Shown here in pieces: positions 18,886-28,481 of a stretch of DNA of 43,267 nt. The stretch is from Desulfocurvibacter africanus subsp. africanus DSM 2603 (GTDB taxonomy: Bacteria > Desulfobacterota > Desulfovibrionia > Desulfovibrionales > Desulfovibrionaceae). Every line of letters begins with the position of its first letter. The stretch's first letter is position 1. The DNA lies in contig NZ_AULZ01000029.1 of NCBI RefSeq assembly GCF_000422545.1, positions 1 through 43,267 of the forward strand, written 5' to 3'. The translations under genes and the position numbers were made by a program. Under the pieces are notes generated by a model, which made no database searches, was not told where the DNA came from, and worked only from the letters and a program-made list of their open reading frames with translations.

Positions 18886-21630
18886 TCAGGACATAGCGCG
18901 TTTATTTTGGCTTCTCTTCCGAAGCACGCACTTTCTGAGTTCGTCGGCCAAAGGGAGCAAAGGGATCAGCACTGCTAGAACGATCCAATCACGAGCCGCA
19001 AACGGAGCTGTGCCGAAGATGCCCTGCAAGAACGGAACGTGGACCACGAGGATCATGACGGCAAGCTCCGTCGCGATGCTGGGCCACAGGAGACGGTTGC
19101 CTCCCAGGGGGATGCGGAAGGCGGAGCGCGAGCCGGCCCTTTGCACAAAGAGGTTGCCTATCTGGGTGACCACCACGGCCGCGAAGGTCAGGGCCGTGGC
19201 CGAGGCATAGACAGGACCTTCTGACGGCAGATCCAGCCATTGCCCTGCGTAGCCGTTGGTCCAGTAGTAATAGTAGAAGACGGCCATGCAGGCCATTCCT
19301 TGGATGAGCCCCAGGAACAGGAATGAGTGTCGCAGCAATGCAGGCGTGATAAGGCGCTCTCGCCGGTCGCGCGGCGGGACCTTCATGATTCCTGGTTCGG
19401 CCGGCTCGGCCCCCAGGGCGATGGCGGGCAGCATGTCGGTGCCCAGGTCCACCGCCAGGATGAGCATTATGCCCAGGGCGAGCGGGATGCGGCCAAGACT
19501 CATGACGAAAAGAAAGAAGGGAATTGCTTCAGGGATATTGCTCGTGAAGATGTAGGTGATGAATTTTTTGATGTTGACGAATACGGCCCGGCCTTCTTCG
19601 ATGGCGCGAACGATGGAGGCAAAGTTGTCGTCGGCCAGGATCATGTCCGCGGCCTCCTTGGCCGCGTCGGTGCCGGACCGGCCCATGGCCACTCCGATGT
19701 CGGCGCGCTTGAGGGCCGGAGCGTCGTTGACGCCGTCGCCGGTCATGGCCACCACCTCACCATGCTGCTGGAGCGTCTCGACGATGCGCAGCTTGATTTC
19801 GGGTGAGACGCGCGCAAATACGACATCTCCCCGCAGTCTGTCGGACAGGCTTTGGTCGTCCATGCGCTCAAGATCAGAGCCCGAAACGACCACGGCCTGC
19901 GGACCTCGGAGAATATCGAGGCGGCGAGCAATGCTCTCGGCCGTGAGGGGATTGTCGCCCGTGATCATGATGATGCGGATGCCGGCGGCGTGGCAACAGT
20001 CCACGGCCTCCAGCACTCCCGGCCTCGGCGGGTCTAGCATGGCGGCAAGCCCCAGGAAGTCCAGGTCAGTCTCCACGGTCTCCTGGGGCAGCAGGTCCGG
20101 ATTGTCGGGGAGAGTGAAGGAACGGGGCAGCTCCCTCCGCGCTAGGGCCAGGACGCGGTAGCCGGCGCGGGCATATGTGTCGTTGGCCGCGATGATCTCG
20201 TCGCGCGCCGTAGCGGATATGGGTTCCATGTCGCCGTTTCTGGACAGGCGGCTGCTGAGGGCGAGGATGCTGTCCGGAGCGCCCTTGACATAGGCTGTTT
20301 TCAGGCCGTCCTCCTCGATGATGACGGACATGCGTTTGCGCTCCGACTCGAAAGGTATTTCGTGGAGTTTCCTGAAGCGCGAGCGGAAGGCGTCCGGATC
20401 CAGGCCCGCTTTGGCAGCGGCCACGAGGAGAGCGATTTCAGTGGGATCGCCCAGAGGCTTGGGTGTGAGCGTCGCGGTGTTGCACAGACAGCCCGCCTGG
20501 AGCGCGAGCCTGGCGGCATCGTCCATGTGTTCGATTTGGCCGGACGCGGAATACCCCGTGCCTGTCACATGCCGCTGGCGGACGGGAGTCCAGAGGGAAA
20601 CGACTGTCATTTCGTTTTCGGTCAGCGTGCCGGTCTTGTCAGTGCAGATGACTGTGGCGCAGCCGAGGGTCTCGACGGACGAGAGGCGTTTGATGAGCGC
20701 GTTGTTCGCGGCCATGCGGCGGACTCCCATGGCCAGGGAAAGGGTGACCGTCGGCAGAAGTCCCTCAGGAACAAAGGCCACGATCATGCCAAGGGCAAAA
20801 ATGAAGCTTTCGGCCGGCCGCACGCCGACGAACAGGGCGGCCAACAGGAAAAAGACGAGGCCTACGCCCAGGGCGATGAAGGTCACGCTGCGTGTGACCC
20901 GCCTGAGTTCCTGTTGCAGCGGGCTGGGCTCCTCTCGCACAGCCTGAGCCTCGCCAGCGATGCGCCCGAAGAGCGTGTCCATGCCCGTGGCGATAATCAA
21001 TGCCTTGGCTTCACCGGCGGACACCGTGGTGCCAGCGAAGACGAGGTTGGCGGCATCGATTCCTTTGTTCTCGACGATGGCGGCGGTTTTGGAGGCTGGT
21101 ATCGACTCGCCTGTCAAGGTCGATTGGTCCACGCGCAGGCGGTATTCCTCGATGACCCGTCCGTCGGCCGGCACACGGTCGCCCTCGGTCAGGATGACCA
21201 CGTCGCCGGGTACGATCCCGGCACTGCCGGCTTTCATGACGATTCCGTCCCGCATGACCGTAACGGACTCCGGCATCAGGCGAAGCAAGGCTTTCATGGC
21301 CTTCTCTGCCTTGTATTCCATCCAGAAGCCGAAGGCTCCGTTGATGATATTGACGAGCCAGATGGACACGCCGAGTTGTGGCAAGCGGGCCGCGAAGGCT
21401 ATGCCGCCACCGGCCCAGAGAAGCACGGCCATCAAATGCGTGAATTGGTCCAAAAAACGCAATGCCAGTGGCTTGCCGCGGGAATGGCTTATGTTGTTCT
21501 CGCCCAGGCGCTCAAGCCTTGCCTGGACCTCGGGCAGAGAGAGGCCGCCAGGCCCGACGCCGAAGCCGGCCATGATGGCCTCGACGCTTTGAGCAGGGAT
21601 ACGCCCCATATCCAAGTCGGGTCTTGCCAT
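18886..21630 (-). CDS. Cation-transporting P-type ATPase, resembling the Na,K-ATPase alpha-subunit (type IIC-like)
   Basis: This 914-residue P2-type ATPase has the actuator motif DQSTLTGES, the phosphorylation motif DKTGTLT near residue 330 and the hinge TGDGVNDAPALKRADIG. The membrane motifs resemble animal Na,K/H,K-ATPase more than SERCA: M4 VPEGLLPTVTLS, M5 FTSNIPEAIPFF, M6 DLGTDMLPAIALGAE, then a PRxxRxxRLI loop, and a C-terminus with DELRKCVLRKR. The M5 S-N...E, M6 D...D and M4 E positions that bind cations in Na,K-ATPase are all present. The M8 segment reads QIGN where Na,K-ATPase has QWAD. No beta-subunit-like gene is adjacent. The transported ion cannot be decided from sequence. TGGAG precedes the ATG. 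It lies opposite-strand between argG and argH. Confidence 0.88.
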   Translation of the reverse strand: MARPDLDMGRIPAQSVEAIMAGFGVGPGGLSLPEVQARLERLGENNISHSRGKPLALRFLDQFTHLMAVLLWAGGGIAFAARLPQLGVSIWLVNIINGAFGFWMEYKAEKAMKALLRLMPESVTVMRDGIVMKAGSAGIVPGDVVILTEGDRVPADGRVIEEYRLRVDQSTLTGESIPASKTAAIVENKGIDAANLVFAGTTVSAGEAKALIIATGMDTLFGRIAGEAQAVREEPSPLQQELRRVTRSVTFIALGVGLVFFLLAALFVGVRPAESFIFALGMIVAFVPEGLLPTVTLSLAMGVRRMAANNALIKRLSSVETLGCATVICTDKTGTLTENEMTVVSLWTPVRQRHVTGTGYSASGQIEHMDDAARLALQAGCLCNTATLTPKPLGDPTEIALLVAAAKAGLDPDAFRSRFRKLHEIPFESERKRMSVIIEEDGLKTAYVKGAPDSILALSSRLSRNGDMEPISATARDEIIAANDTYARAGYRVLALARRELPRSFTLPDNPDLLPQETVETDLDFLGLAAMLDPPRPGVLEAVDCCHAAGIRIIMITGDNPLTAESIARRLDILRGPQAVVVSGSDLERMDDQSLSDRLRGDVVFARVSPEIKLRIVETLQQHGEVVAMTGDGVNDAPALKRADIGVAMGRSGTDAAKEAADMILADDNFASIVRAIEEGRAVFVNIKKFITYIFTSNIPEAIPFFLFVMSLGRIPLALGIMLILAVDLGTDMLPAIALGAEPAEPGIMKVPPRDRRERLITPALLRHSFLFLGLIQGMACMAVFYYYYWTNGYAGQWLDLPSEGPVYASATALTFAAVVVTQIGNLFVQRAGSRSAFRIPLGGNRLLWPSIATELAVMILVVHVPFLQGIFGTAPFAARDWIVLAVLIPLLPLADELRKCVLRKRSQNKRAMS

Positions 21631-21993
21631 GTCGTCTCCAGCTGAAGACCTGTGCCCACATTAATGGAAGCATAGCCTGAGTGGGCAGAGACAGACCAGC
21701 TGAACAGACTGCGCGACAAGTTATCGGCTTCTGGATGGCGCTCGACAACAATCCGTCGATGATCCGCGCGAGGCCTGAGATGCGGCTTGTCCGGAAATCG
21801 CGGGTGGGTTTTGAAGCAAGGCCCTGCCGAATTTTGTGGATGAGACGCTGCCGCTCTTCGCCATCTATTTGCTTTTTGCAAAATAAAGCCTTTAGCCGCG
21901 CAGCTTGCGCGCCTAAGGCAATGATAGTATTCGCCTGCTTTTCCAGATTTCATCGGAACGGACACTAGTGTCCGGACCGGACAGGAGGCGCGC
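21631..21993. other. Divergent intergenic region between the P-type ATPase and argH
   Basis: About 360 bp without a gene. It must hold the promoters of the two divergent genes, but no clear -35/-10 pair or known operator was recognised. The part near 21861-21910 is locally AT-rich. Confidence 0.4.
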
Positions 21994-23388
21994 ATGGCGG
22001 ACAAAAAACTCTGGGGCGGACGGTTCACGGGCGGCACGGATGCGCTGGTGGAGGCCTATACCGAGTCCGTATCCTTTGATCGACATTTGTGGGCCGAGGA
22101 TATAGCGGGCTCCAAGGCGCACGCGCGCATGCTGGCCCGGCAGAGCGTGATTCCTGCCGAGGACGCCCAGGCTATCGTGGCCGGGTTGGAGGCCATACAG
22201 GCCGAGGTAGAGCAGGGCGAGTTCTCCTGGCGCACGGACCGCGAGGACGTACACATGAACATCGAGGCCCGGCTGACCGAACTCATCGGCGACGCGGGCA
22301 AGCGGCTGCACACGGGCCGAAGCCGCAACGACCAGGTGGCCCTTGATTTCCGGCTGCACGTCTCGCGGCGGCTGGCACTGTGGGGCGAGCTGGTGGCGCG
22401 GCTGGTGGGAGTGCTGTGCGAACGCGCGGAGGAGCACGCGGATACGCTGCTGCCCGGCCATACGCACATGCAGCCTGCCCAGCCTGTGAGCCTGGGTCAT
22501 CACCTGCTGGCTTATGCCCAGATGTTGCGCCGCGACCATGAGCGCATCATGGATTGCTTGGTGCGCGTGCGCGTTTCGCCCTTGGGCGCGGCGGCCCTGG
22601 CCGGGACTACCTATCCACTGGACCCCGCGTCCGTAGCCGAGGATGTCGGCTTCCCTGCCACCTTTCGCAACAGCATGGACGCCGTGTGCGACCGCGATTT
22701 CGCGGCCGAGGCCCTGTTCTGCGGCAGCCTGATCATGGCTCACCTGAGCCGCCTGTGCGAGGAGATCATCATCTGGGCCAACCCGGCCTTCGGCTTCGTG
22801 CGTCTGCCCGATGGCTACGCCACTGGCAGCAGCATCATGCCCCAGAAGAAGAATCCCGACGTGGCCGAGATCATGCGCGGCAAGACAGGCAGGGTCTATG
22901 GCAGTCTGATCGGCCTGCTGACCACGCTCAAGGGCCTGCCGCTCACGTACAACCGCGACCTCCAGGAGGACAAGGAACCCTTCTTCGACACGGACAAGAC
23001 CGTGCGCCTGTCCCTGGATTGCATGTCCGGCATGCTGGCTGAGATGGCCTTTGTACCCGAGGCCATGCGTGCGGCTTTGGGGCGCGGATTCCTCAATGCC
23101 ACTGAACTGGCCGACTACCTGGTGGGCAAGGGGTTGCCGTTCCGCGAGGCGCACCATGTCACCGGCAGGGCCGTGGCCTGGTGCGAAAAGCATGGCAAGC
23201 GCCTGGAGGACTTGAGCCTGGATGAGCTGCGGGGCTTCTCGGAATTGATAGGCGAGGACGTGTTCCAGATTCTGGCCTACGAGTCCGCCGTGGCACGGCG
23301 CACCATCCCTGGCGGCACCGCGCCCGTGCGCGTGCGCGAGCAGCTCGCCGAGATGCTCGAGTGGTTGGCGCGGGCCATGCCTGCTTGA
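21994..23388 (+). CDS. argH: Argininosuccinate lyase
   Basis: ArgH splits argininosuccinate into arginine and fumarate, the last step of arginine synthesis. It belongs to the fumarase/aspartase superfamily: the flexible-loop signature [20 protein letters not shown] carries the catalytic serine near residues 279-298. The N-terminus [18 protein letters not shown] and the [16 protein letters not shown] block are ArgH-specific. The length of 464 is normal. AGGAGG precedes the ATG. It is separated from argG by the oppositely oriented P-type ATPase, so it is transcribed on its own. Confidence 0.96.
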   Translation: MADKKLWGGRFTGGTDALVEAYTESVSFDRHLWAEDIAGSKAHARMLARQSVIPAEDAQAIVAGLEAIQAEVEQGEFSWRTDREDVHMNIEARLTELIGDAGKRLHTGRSRNDQVALDFRLHVSRRLALWGELVARLVGVLCERAEEHADTLLPGHTHMQPAQPVSLGHHLLAYAQMLRRDHERIMDCLVRVRVSPLGAAALAGTTYPLDPASVAEDVGFPATFRNSMDAVCDRDFAAEALFCGSLIMAHLSRLCEEIIIWANPAFGFVRLPDGYATGSSIMPQKKNPDVAEIMRGKTGRVYGSLIGLLTTLKGLPLTYNRDLQEDKEPFFDTDKTVRLSLDCMSGMLAEMAFVPEAMRAALGRGFLNATELADYLVGKGLPFREAHHVTGRAVAWCEKHGKRLEDLSLDELRGFSELIGEDVFQILAYESAVARRTIPGGTAPVRVREQLAEMLEWLARAMPA

Positions 23389-23463
23389 GTCCGCTAGGGT
23401 TCTTGCTTCCTGCACAACGCCCGACACAAGCGGACTGCATTAAAGTATAAGATATATAAGACA

Positions 23464-23501
23464 AAAGCCCCGGCTGCTCTTTCGGAGACAGCCGGGGCTT
23501 T
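23464..23501. terminator. Intrinsic terminator between argH and the S1-domain gene
   Basis: AAAGCCCCGGCTG and CAGCCGGGGCTTT form a perfect 13-bp stem with a 12-nt loop. It lies between convergent genes and has A/T runs on both sides, so it can act in both directions. Confidence 0.9.
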
Positions 23502-23528
23502 CCATTGCCAAGAGAAGAGGCGGTACGC

Positions 23529-24998
23529 CTACTTTTTCTTTTTCATGGCCTCCTGGAGCTTCTGCCCCAGGGTGCTGAAGCCGGAGCTTGGCGCGCTTGC
23601 CGCAGGGGCCGCCGCCGGCTTGCTGAACTTCTTCCAGTCCTCGGCTCCGCGATCCTCGCCGGTGCCAAGAGTGATCTTGCGCTCGGTGGGATTGATCTCG
23701 TCCACGGTGATCTGAACCGTGTCGCCGGGCTTGAGGGCCTCGAAGCTGGCCGGCTTCTGAGACTTGGAGATGCGGGACCTGGGCAGCAGTCCGGTCACGC
23801 CCGGTTCCAGCTGGATGAAGATGCCGAAGGCTTCCTGCTTCTCCACCACGCCGGAATAGGCTTGGCCAATCTTGAACTTCTCGGGCACCTGCTCCCACGG
23901 GTCACCGGCGGTGTCGCGCAGGGACAGGGAGATGCGCCTGTTGGCCAAGTCCACATCCTTGATCTTCACCGAGATTTCCTGACCGGGATTGACCACATCG
24001 CTGGGCTTGGAGATGCGCCGGGTATAGCTCATCTCGCTTACGTGCACGAGGCCTTCGATGCCTGGGGCGATCTCCACGAAGGCGCCGAAGTCGGCCAAGC
24101 GGATTACCTTGCCCTGCACCGTGTCGCCAGCCTGGAAACGGTCGCCGAGGGTAGTCCAGGGGTCGGCCTCGGTCTGCTTCAGGGACAGGGAAATCTTGAG
24201 GCGACCTTCCTTCTTGCCCGGCTCCACGGCGAGCACTTTGGCCTTGACCCGCTGTCCGGGCTGCACCGCGGCCGAAGGATCATCGACCCGCGACCAGGAG
24301 AGTTCGGAAATGTGCGCCATGCCTTCCAGACCAGGCATGAGCTCCACGAAGGCGCCATAGGGCATGAGTTTGCTCACGGTGCCTTCGATGATGGCGCCGG
24401 GCTTGATCTCGGCCTGGAACTTCGCTGCGGATTCTTTCTGAGCCTGGGCCAGCAGTTCGCGGCGAGACAGGACGACGTTGCGGCCGTTCTGCTCGAATTT
24501 GATGATCATGAACTCGTAGGTGTTATCCACGTAGACCGAGGGGTCCTCGACGTACTGGATATCCATCTGGCTCACTGGGCAGAAAGCCCGCTTGCGCATG
24601 ACCTCTACGCTGAAGCCGCCCTTGACGGCCTCCTTGACCTTGCCTTCCACAGGCACACGGCTTTCGTAAGCGCCGCGCAGGGCCTCCATGCTGCCTGCCC
24701 CGGATAGGGCGCGGGCGAGCTTGACCTGTCCGCCGGAGACATCCACAACATAAAGTTGCAACACGTCCCCTTCGGCGAAGGGGATTACGCCTTCCTCGTT
24801 CTTGAGCTCGTCGGCGGCGACCACTCCGTCCGCCTTGGCTCCTGTATCCACGAAAACGGCATCGGCACCGATGGAGACGATCTTACATTCGACCTTGTCT
24901 CCGACCTTGAGGCCTTCGCCTCTGCCCTGTTCGTAATCGTGGAGAAGATCGGCGAAGGACTCTTCCGGCCCGGCCGCTTTTTTGCCTTCCTCAACCAT
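23529..24998 (-). CDS. S1 RNA-binding domain protein, ribosomal protein S1-like (five S1 repeats)
   Basis: This 489-residue protein consists of five tandem S1/OB-fold domains. Their beginnings read GLKVGDKVECKIVS, VPVEGKVKEAVKGGFSVEV, KPGAIIEGTVSKLMPYGAFV, FQAGDTVQGKVIRLADFGAFV and FKIGQAYSGVVEKQEAFGIFI, followed by a lysine-rich tail. Canonical S1 of proteobacteria has six domains and about 555 residues, so this may be a second S1-like translation or RNA-binding protein beside the true RpsA. The start at 24998 has AAGGAG 8 nt upstream; the same frame is open further upstream to 25349 without a ribosome-binding site. It is divergent from the EF-G paralogue, suggesting a shared link to translation. 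Confidence 0.88.
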   Translation of the reverse strand: MVEEGKKAAGPEESFADLLHDYEQGRGEGLKVGDKVECKIVSIGADAVFVDTGAKADGVVAADELKNEEGVIPFAEGDVLQLYVVDVSGGQVKLARALSGAGSMEALRGAYESRVPVEGKVKEAVKGGFSVEVMRKRAFCPVSQMDIQYVEDPSVYVDNTYEFMIIKFEQNGRNVVLSRRELLAQAQKESAAKFQAEIKPGAIIEGTVSKLMPYGAFVELMPGLEGMAHISELSWSRVDDPSAAVQPGQRVKAKVLAVEPGKKEGRLKISLSLKQTEADPWTTLGDRFQAGDTVQGKVIRLADFGAFVEIAPGIEGLVHVSEMSYTRRISKPSDVVNPGQEISVKIKDVDLANRRISLSLRDTAGDPWEQVPEKFKIGQAYSGVVEKQEAFGIFIQLEPGVTGLLPRSRISKSQKPASFEALKPGDTVQITVDEINPTERKITLGTGEDRGAEDWKKFSKPAAAPAASAPSSGFSTLGQKLQEAMKKKK

Positions 24999-25307
24999 AT
25001 GATTCTCCTTGACGCATTCGTTCTCTGCAAGACCGGTCCTTGATAGAGAAGAATGTCTCCGGCTACAAGGGCCATATGTGCCTATTTTTTGTGACCGCAG
25101 GCGAGGAATCCGTGTGGAGGATCGCATGGGCATCGGAACATGGCTTGGGGAGCCATTAAAGCACTTTCGATCGGGTCTATAAACGAGGCTTAGCCGCGTT
25201 AAAAAAACGGGCAGGACGCAAGCAGCGGATAGTCCATGGCAGGGCAAACCCACTCGGAGGCCATTAGCCAGATCCAAAAGGCGCTTTGCCGGGCCTTGTC
25301 CCTTGAC

Positions 25308-25337
25308 TTGACAACCTCGCAGTCCGCTTCCTATAGC
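25308..25337 (+). promoter_or_regulatory. Sigma-70-type promoter for the EF-G paralogue
   Basis: TTGACA (25308-25313) and TATAGC (25332-25337) are 18 bp apart, about 90 bp upstream of the EF-G-like start. The remainder of the 436-bp divergent region (24999-25434) shows no gene; it must also contain the promoter of the S1-domain gene. Confidence 0.65.
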
Positions 25338-25434
25338 TGGTAGTATCATTAAACCAAAACCCGGAGAAAATTACACTTTCCATATCGGTTCAAGTTTCAG
25401 CTCATGGCAATAACTTCAGGGAAGGGAGATGCGC

Positions 25435-27492
25435 ATGCTGGAGAAACAAAGGACCTACGCCTTGATCGGCCACGGGGGCAGCGGCAAGACCTCCGTGGCC
25501 GAGATGCTGCTCCATAGCGCCGGGGCAGTGAACCGCCTCGGTAAGATCGAAGAGGGCACAACGGTTCTTGATTACGAACCAGAGGAAACCAAACGGCGCG
25601 GGTCCATTCAGCCCGGCTTCTTCCGCTACCTGTGGAATAAAAACCCGCATTATCTCATCGATACTCCCGGCGATAATAACTACATCGGCGACATTTCCTA
25701 TCTCCTCTCGGCTGCGGATAGCGCGGTGCTCGTTATCGATGCGGTGGACGGAGTCAAACCGCTCACGCGCAAGATATGGAATGAGGCCAAGTCCCGCAGG
25801 CTGCCCGGCATGGTCGTCATCACCAAGCTCGACCGCGACAGGGCCAACTTCGACATGGCTTTCCAAGACCTAAAGGACAAGCTCGGCATACGTCCCGTTC
25901 TCCTGTACATGCCCATTGGCCAGCAGCAAGATTTCAAGGGCCTAGTGGACGTGTTGGCCGGCAAGGCCGTCATGTTCGACGGCTCGGGCGGAATGAGCGA
26001 TGCCGTTATCCCGGCCGACCTGGCCGACGAGGCCCAGGCCCTGCGCGAGACCATGATCGAGAACATCGCCGAGAGCGATGAGGAGCTCATGGAGAAATAC
26101 CTTGAGGTGGGCAGTCTGAGTCCCGAGGAGATCACCCGCGGCCTGTCCAAGGGTGTAGCTTCGGGCGAGCTGGTGCCCGTCTCGGTCTGCTCCGGCCTGG
26201 AGAACAAGGGTGGACGACAGATTCTGGATATCATCCAGGATCTGCTGCCGCCGCCGACCGCCCATGCGCCCTGGATTTCGGCCAAAGGCGAGCAGCGCTC
26301 CTCGACCCCGGACGCGCCTTTCGCGGCCTTCGTGTTCAAGACCCTGGCTGATCCTTTCGCGGGCCAGCTTTCGGTCATGCGCATCCTCTCCGGCACCCTG
26401 GCGCCCGGCAGCACTCCGACCCTGGCCAACCCCGAACGAGGGAACTCAGAGCGCATCGGGCAACCGCTTTTTCTGCAAGGCAAGGAGCAGACACCGGCCA
26501 AGGAGCCCATTGGCCCCGGAGCCATCGTGGCCGTGGCCAAGCTCAAGGACACACACACCGGTGATACCCTGTGCGACGAAAAAGCGCCTTTCGTGCTTGA
26601 GAAGCCCCAGCTTCCCGCAAGGCTCATCACTTTCGCCTTGGCCGCCAAGGAAAAAGGCGAGGAAGATAAGGTCTTCCAGGCCGTGAACAAGCTTTTGGAC
26701 GAGGACATCACGCTGCATCTGTTCCGCGACGAAGAGTCGAGCGATATCCTGCTCTCGGGCATGGGCCAGATGCACATTGAGACGGCAGTGGAGAAGGCCA
26801 GGCGCCGCTACAAAGTCGATGTCGTGCTCAAGACGCCCAAGGTGCCCTACCGCGAGACCCTCAAGGGTAAGGCCGAGGTCCAGGGTCGACATAAGAAGCA
26901 GTCCGGCGGCCGCGGTCAGTTCGGCGACTGCCACGTGCGCTTCGCTCCCTTGCCGCAGGGCGCCGGCTATGATTTTGAGGACAAAATTGTTGGCGGCGCC
27001 ATTCCGCGCCAGTATATTCCGGCCGTGGACAAAGGCATCCAAGAAGCCGCCCAGCGAGGCCCGCTTACGGGCAATCCGGTGGTGGACTTCAAGGCGGAGC
27101 TGTTCGACGGCAGCTATCACAACGTGGACTCCTCTGAAATGGCCTTCAAGGTGGCTGGTTCGTTGGCCTTCAAGGCGGCCTGCGAGAAGGCCGGCCTTAA
27201 GCTGCTGGAACCCATAATGCTCATTAGCGTGTTCGTGCCCGACGAGTTCATGGGCGATGTCATCGGCGACCTGTCCAGCCGACGCGGCAAGGTGCTCGGC
27301 TCGGACTCCCAGGGTGGAGTGACCGAGATCAAGGCCCACGTGCCCATGGCCGAGGTGCTGCGCTACGCCCCGGATCTGCGCTCCATGACCGGAGGGCAGG
27401 GCACCTTCACCATGGAGTTCGACCATTATGAGGAGTGCCCTCCGCCCGTAGCTGAAAAAGTCATTGCGGAAAGCAGGAAACAGGCCGAGTAA
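25435..27492 (+). CDS. Elongation factor G paralogue (EF-G2-like GTPase)
   Basis: This 685-residue translational GTPase has the EF-G domain order. G1 is GHGGSGKTSVAEML near residue 12, switch II DTPGDNNYIGD, and G4 TKLD in place of the usual NKMD. Switch I reads DYEPEETKRRGSI where canonical EF-G has ERGITI. Domain IV contains GGRGQFGDCHVRFAPL and the C-terminal EF-G domain V ends in TMEFDHYEECPP. These deviations place it with EF-G2/FusA2-like paralogues, whose role in translocation or recycling is unsettled. ATG 25435 is preferred over ATG 25429 because GGGAG lies 6 nt before it. No ribosomal protein operon (rpsL-rpsG-tuf) is adjacent, as would be expected for the main fusA. Confidence 0.9.
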   Translation: MLEKQRTYALIGHGGSGKTSVAEMLLHSAGAVNRLGKIEEGTTVLDYEPEETKRRGSIQPGFFRYLWNKNPHYLIDTPGDNNYIGDISYLLSAADSAVLVIDAVDGVKPLTRKIWNEAKSRRLPGMVVITKLDRDRANFDMAFQDLKDKLGIRPVLLYMPIGQQQDFKGLVDVLAGKAVMFDGSGGMSDAVIPADLADEAQALRETMIENIAESDEELMEKYLEVGSLSPEEITRGLSKGVASGELVPVSVCSGLENKGGRQILDIIQDLLPPPTAHAPWISAKGEQRSSTPDAPFAAFVFKTLADPFAGQLSVMRILSGTLAPGSTPTLANPERGNSERIGQPLFLQGKEQTPAKEPIGPGAIVAVAKLKDTHTGDTLCDEKAPFVLEKPQLPARLITFALAAKEKGEEDKVFQAVNKLLDEDITLHLFRDEESSDILLSGMGQMHIETAVEKARRRYKVDVVLKTPKVPYRETLKGKAEVQGRHKKQSGGRGQFGDCHVRFAPLPQGAGYDFEDKIVGGAIPRQYIPAVDKGIQEAAQRGPLTGNPVVDFKAELFDGSYHNVDSSEMAFKVAGSLAFKAACEKAGLKLLEPIMLISVFVPDEFMGDVIGDLSSRRGKVLGSDSQGGVTEIKAHVPMAEVLRYAPDLRSMTGGQGTFTMEFDHYEECPPPVAEKVIAESRKQAE

Positions 27493-27499
27493 ACGGATC

Positions 27500-27530
27500 A
27501 GGGCGGCTTTCACGGCCGCCCTTTACTTTT
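27500..27530 (+). terminator. Intrinsic terminator after the EF-G paralogue
   Basis: AGGGCGGC (27500-27507) pairs with GCCGCCCT (27515-27522), followed by TTACTTTT, 7 nt after the stop codon. Confidence 0.85.
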
Positions 27531-27562
27531 GCCTGCCACAATAACGTCTTAAGGAGAGCTGA

Positions 27563-28087
27563 ATGGCCTTTCCCCATGAGATTGAAACCCCCCGGCTGCG
27601 TTTGGTGGCCGGAACGCCGGCCTTGGCCCAGGCCGCCCTTCAGAGCCCCAACCGCTTCGCCGCCCTCCTGGGCGCCTACCCCGATCCGGGCTGGCCCACA
27701 CCCATCATCGGCGGAGCTTTGACCTATTTCGCCGACACGCTGGCCTCCCATCCGGAACGAACCGGGTGGCTCATCTGGTACGTCATCCGCAAATCCGACC
27801 CGGCCGGCGGTCGCGTCATCGGCTCCACCGGCTTCAACGGCATGCCCGACGAGGATGGTTCGGTACGCGTGGGCTTCTCCATCGTAGATGCCCACCGCGG
27901 TCACGGCTACGCCACGGAGGCGGTCAAGGCCATGATGGACTGGGCTTTTGCCCATGGCGCCAAGCGTTGCTACTCGCAGACGTTTTCCGAGAATGTCTCG
28001 GCCATTCGGGTCTTGGAGAAGTGTGGCATGACCTTCGCCGGGGAACTGGAGGAGGGGATGGTGATATACGAGAAGGTAAAGGCATGA
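27563..28087 (+). CDS. GNAT-family N-acetyltransferase (RimJ/RimL-like)
   Basis: This 174-residue acetyltransferase begins IETPRLRLV, the characteristic first strand of the RimJ/RimL group (Acetyltransf_3-like). The acetyl-CoA motif is HRGHGYATEAVKAMMDWAF, followed by the typical NVSAIRVLEKCGMTFAGE end. The substrate may be a protein N-terminus or a small molecule; it cannot be told from sequence. AAGGAGAGCTGA precedes the ATG. The gene is monocistronic between a terminator and a pseudogene. Confidence 0.87.
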   Translation: MAFPHEIETPRLRLVAGTPALAQAALQSPNRFAALLGAYPDPGWPTPIIGGALTYFADTLASHPERTGWLIWYVIRKSDPAGGRVIGSTGFNGMPDEDGSVRVGFSIVDAHRGHGYATEAVKAMMDWAFAHGAKRCYSQTFSENVSAIRVLEKCGMTFAGELEEGMVIYEKVKA

Positions 28088-28199
28088 TCCGCTACTGTAC
28101 TCGGCCGGGCCGGCAATGGCCCGGCTGGGATTCTTGACCGTATCGCCCGACCCTGCCCGAAAACCGCCGCTAAAGCGCACTACACAAAGGCTGGGGAAA

Positions 28200-28481
28200 T
28201 CTTACCTTCCTTAGCCCTCTTCTATATGGGCCATTCCATTATGTCCTTTGCGGGCATATTCGCCGGCCTGGGTTGAGCGTTTCCCAGGGCTCCCAGGCGC
28301 TTCGGTCATGGTTGCAGGCGTCTTTGCCGGTTTCTGCCTCTGGTGGCTGCTGCTGTCCGGCGGCACCAGCCTATTCGGCTCGGTCCTGGCCGACAAGGCC
28401 CGCTGGATCGACTTGGCTTCCTGTTTCGTATTGGCTGTTTTTGGACTGGCCGCAGTGGGTTCCATCTTAGGTGGACTGTAG
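28200..28481 (+). pseudogene. LysE-family exporter remnant (C-terminal part)
   Basis: Two adjacent frames together give the C-terminal half of a LysE/RhtB-type amino-acid exporter. One frame (about 28205-28276) reads SIMSFAGIFAGLG and then stops. The next frame (about 28285-28481) reads VAGVFAGFCLWWLLLSGG and ARWIDLASCFVLAVFGLAAV. These match the family pattern TILSFAAIFAGLG...GVFLGSALWWLLLS...RW. The N-terminal membrane segments are absent and a frameshift separates the two parts, so this is a decayed gene. The 260 bp that follow (28482-28745) show nothing recognisable apart from the acyltransferase ribosome-binding site. Confidence 0.65.
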
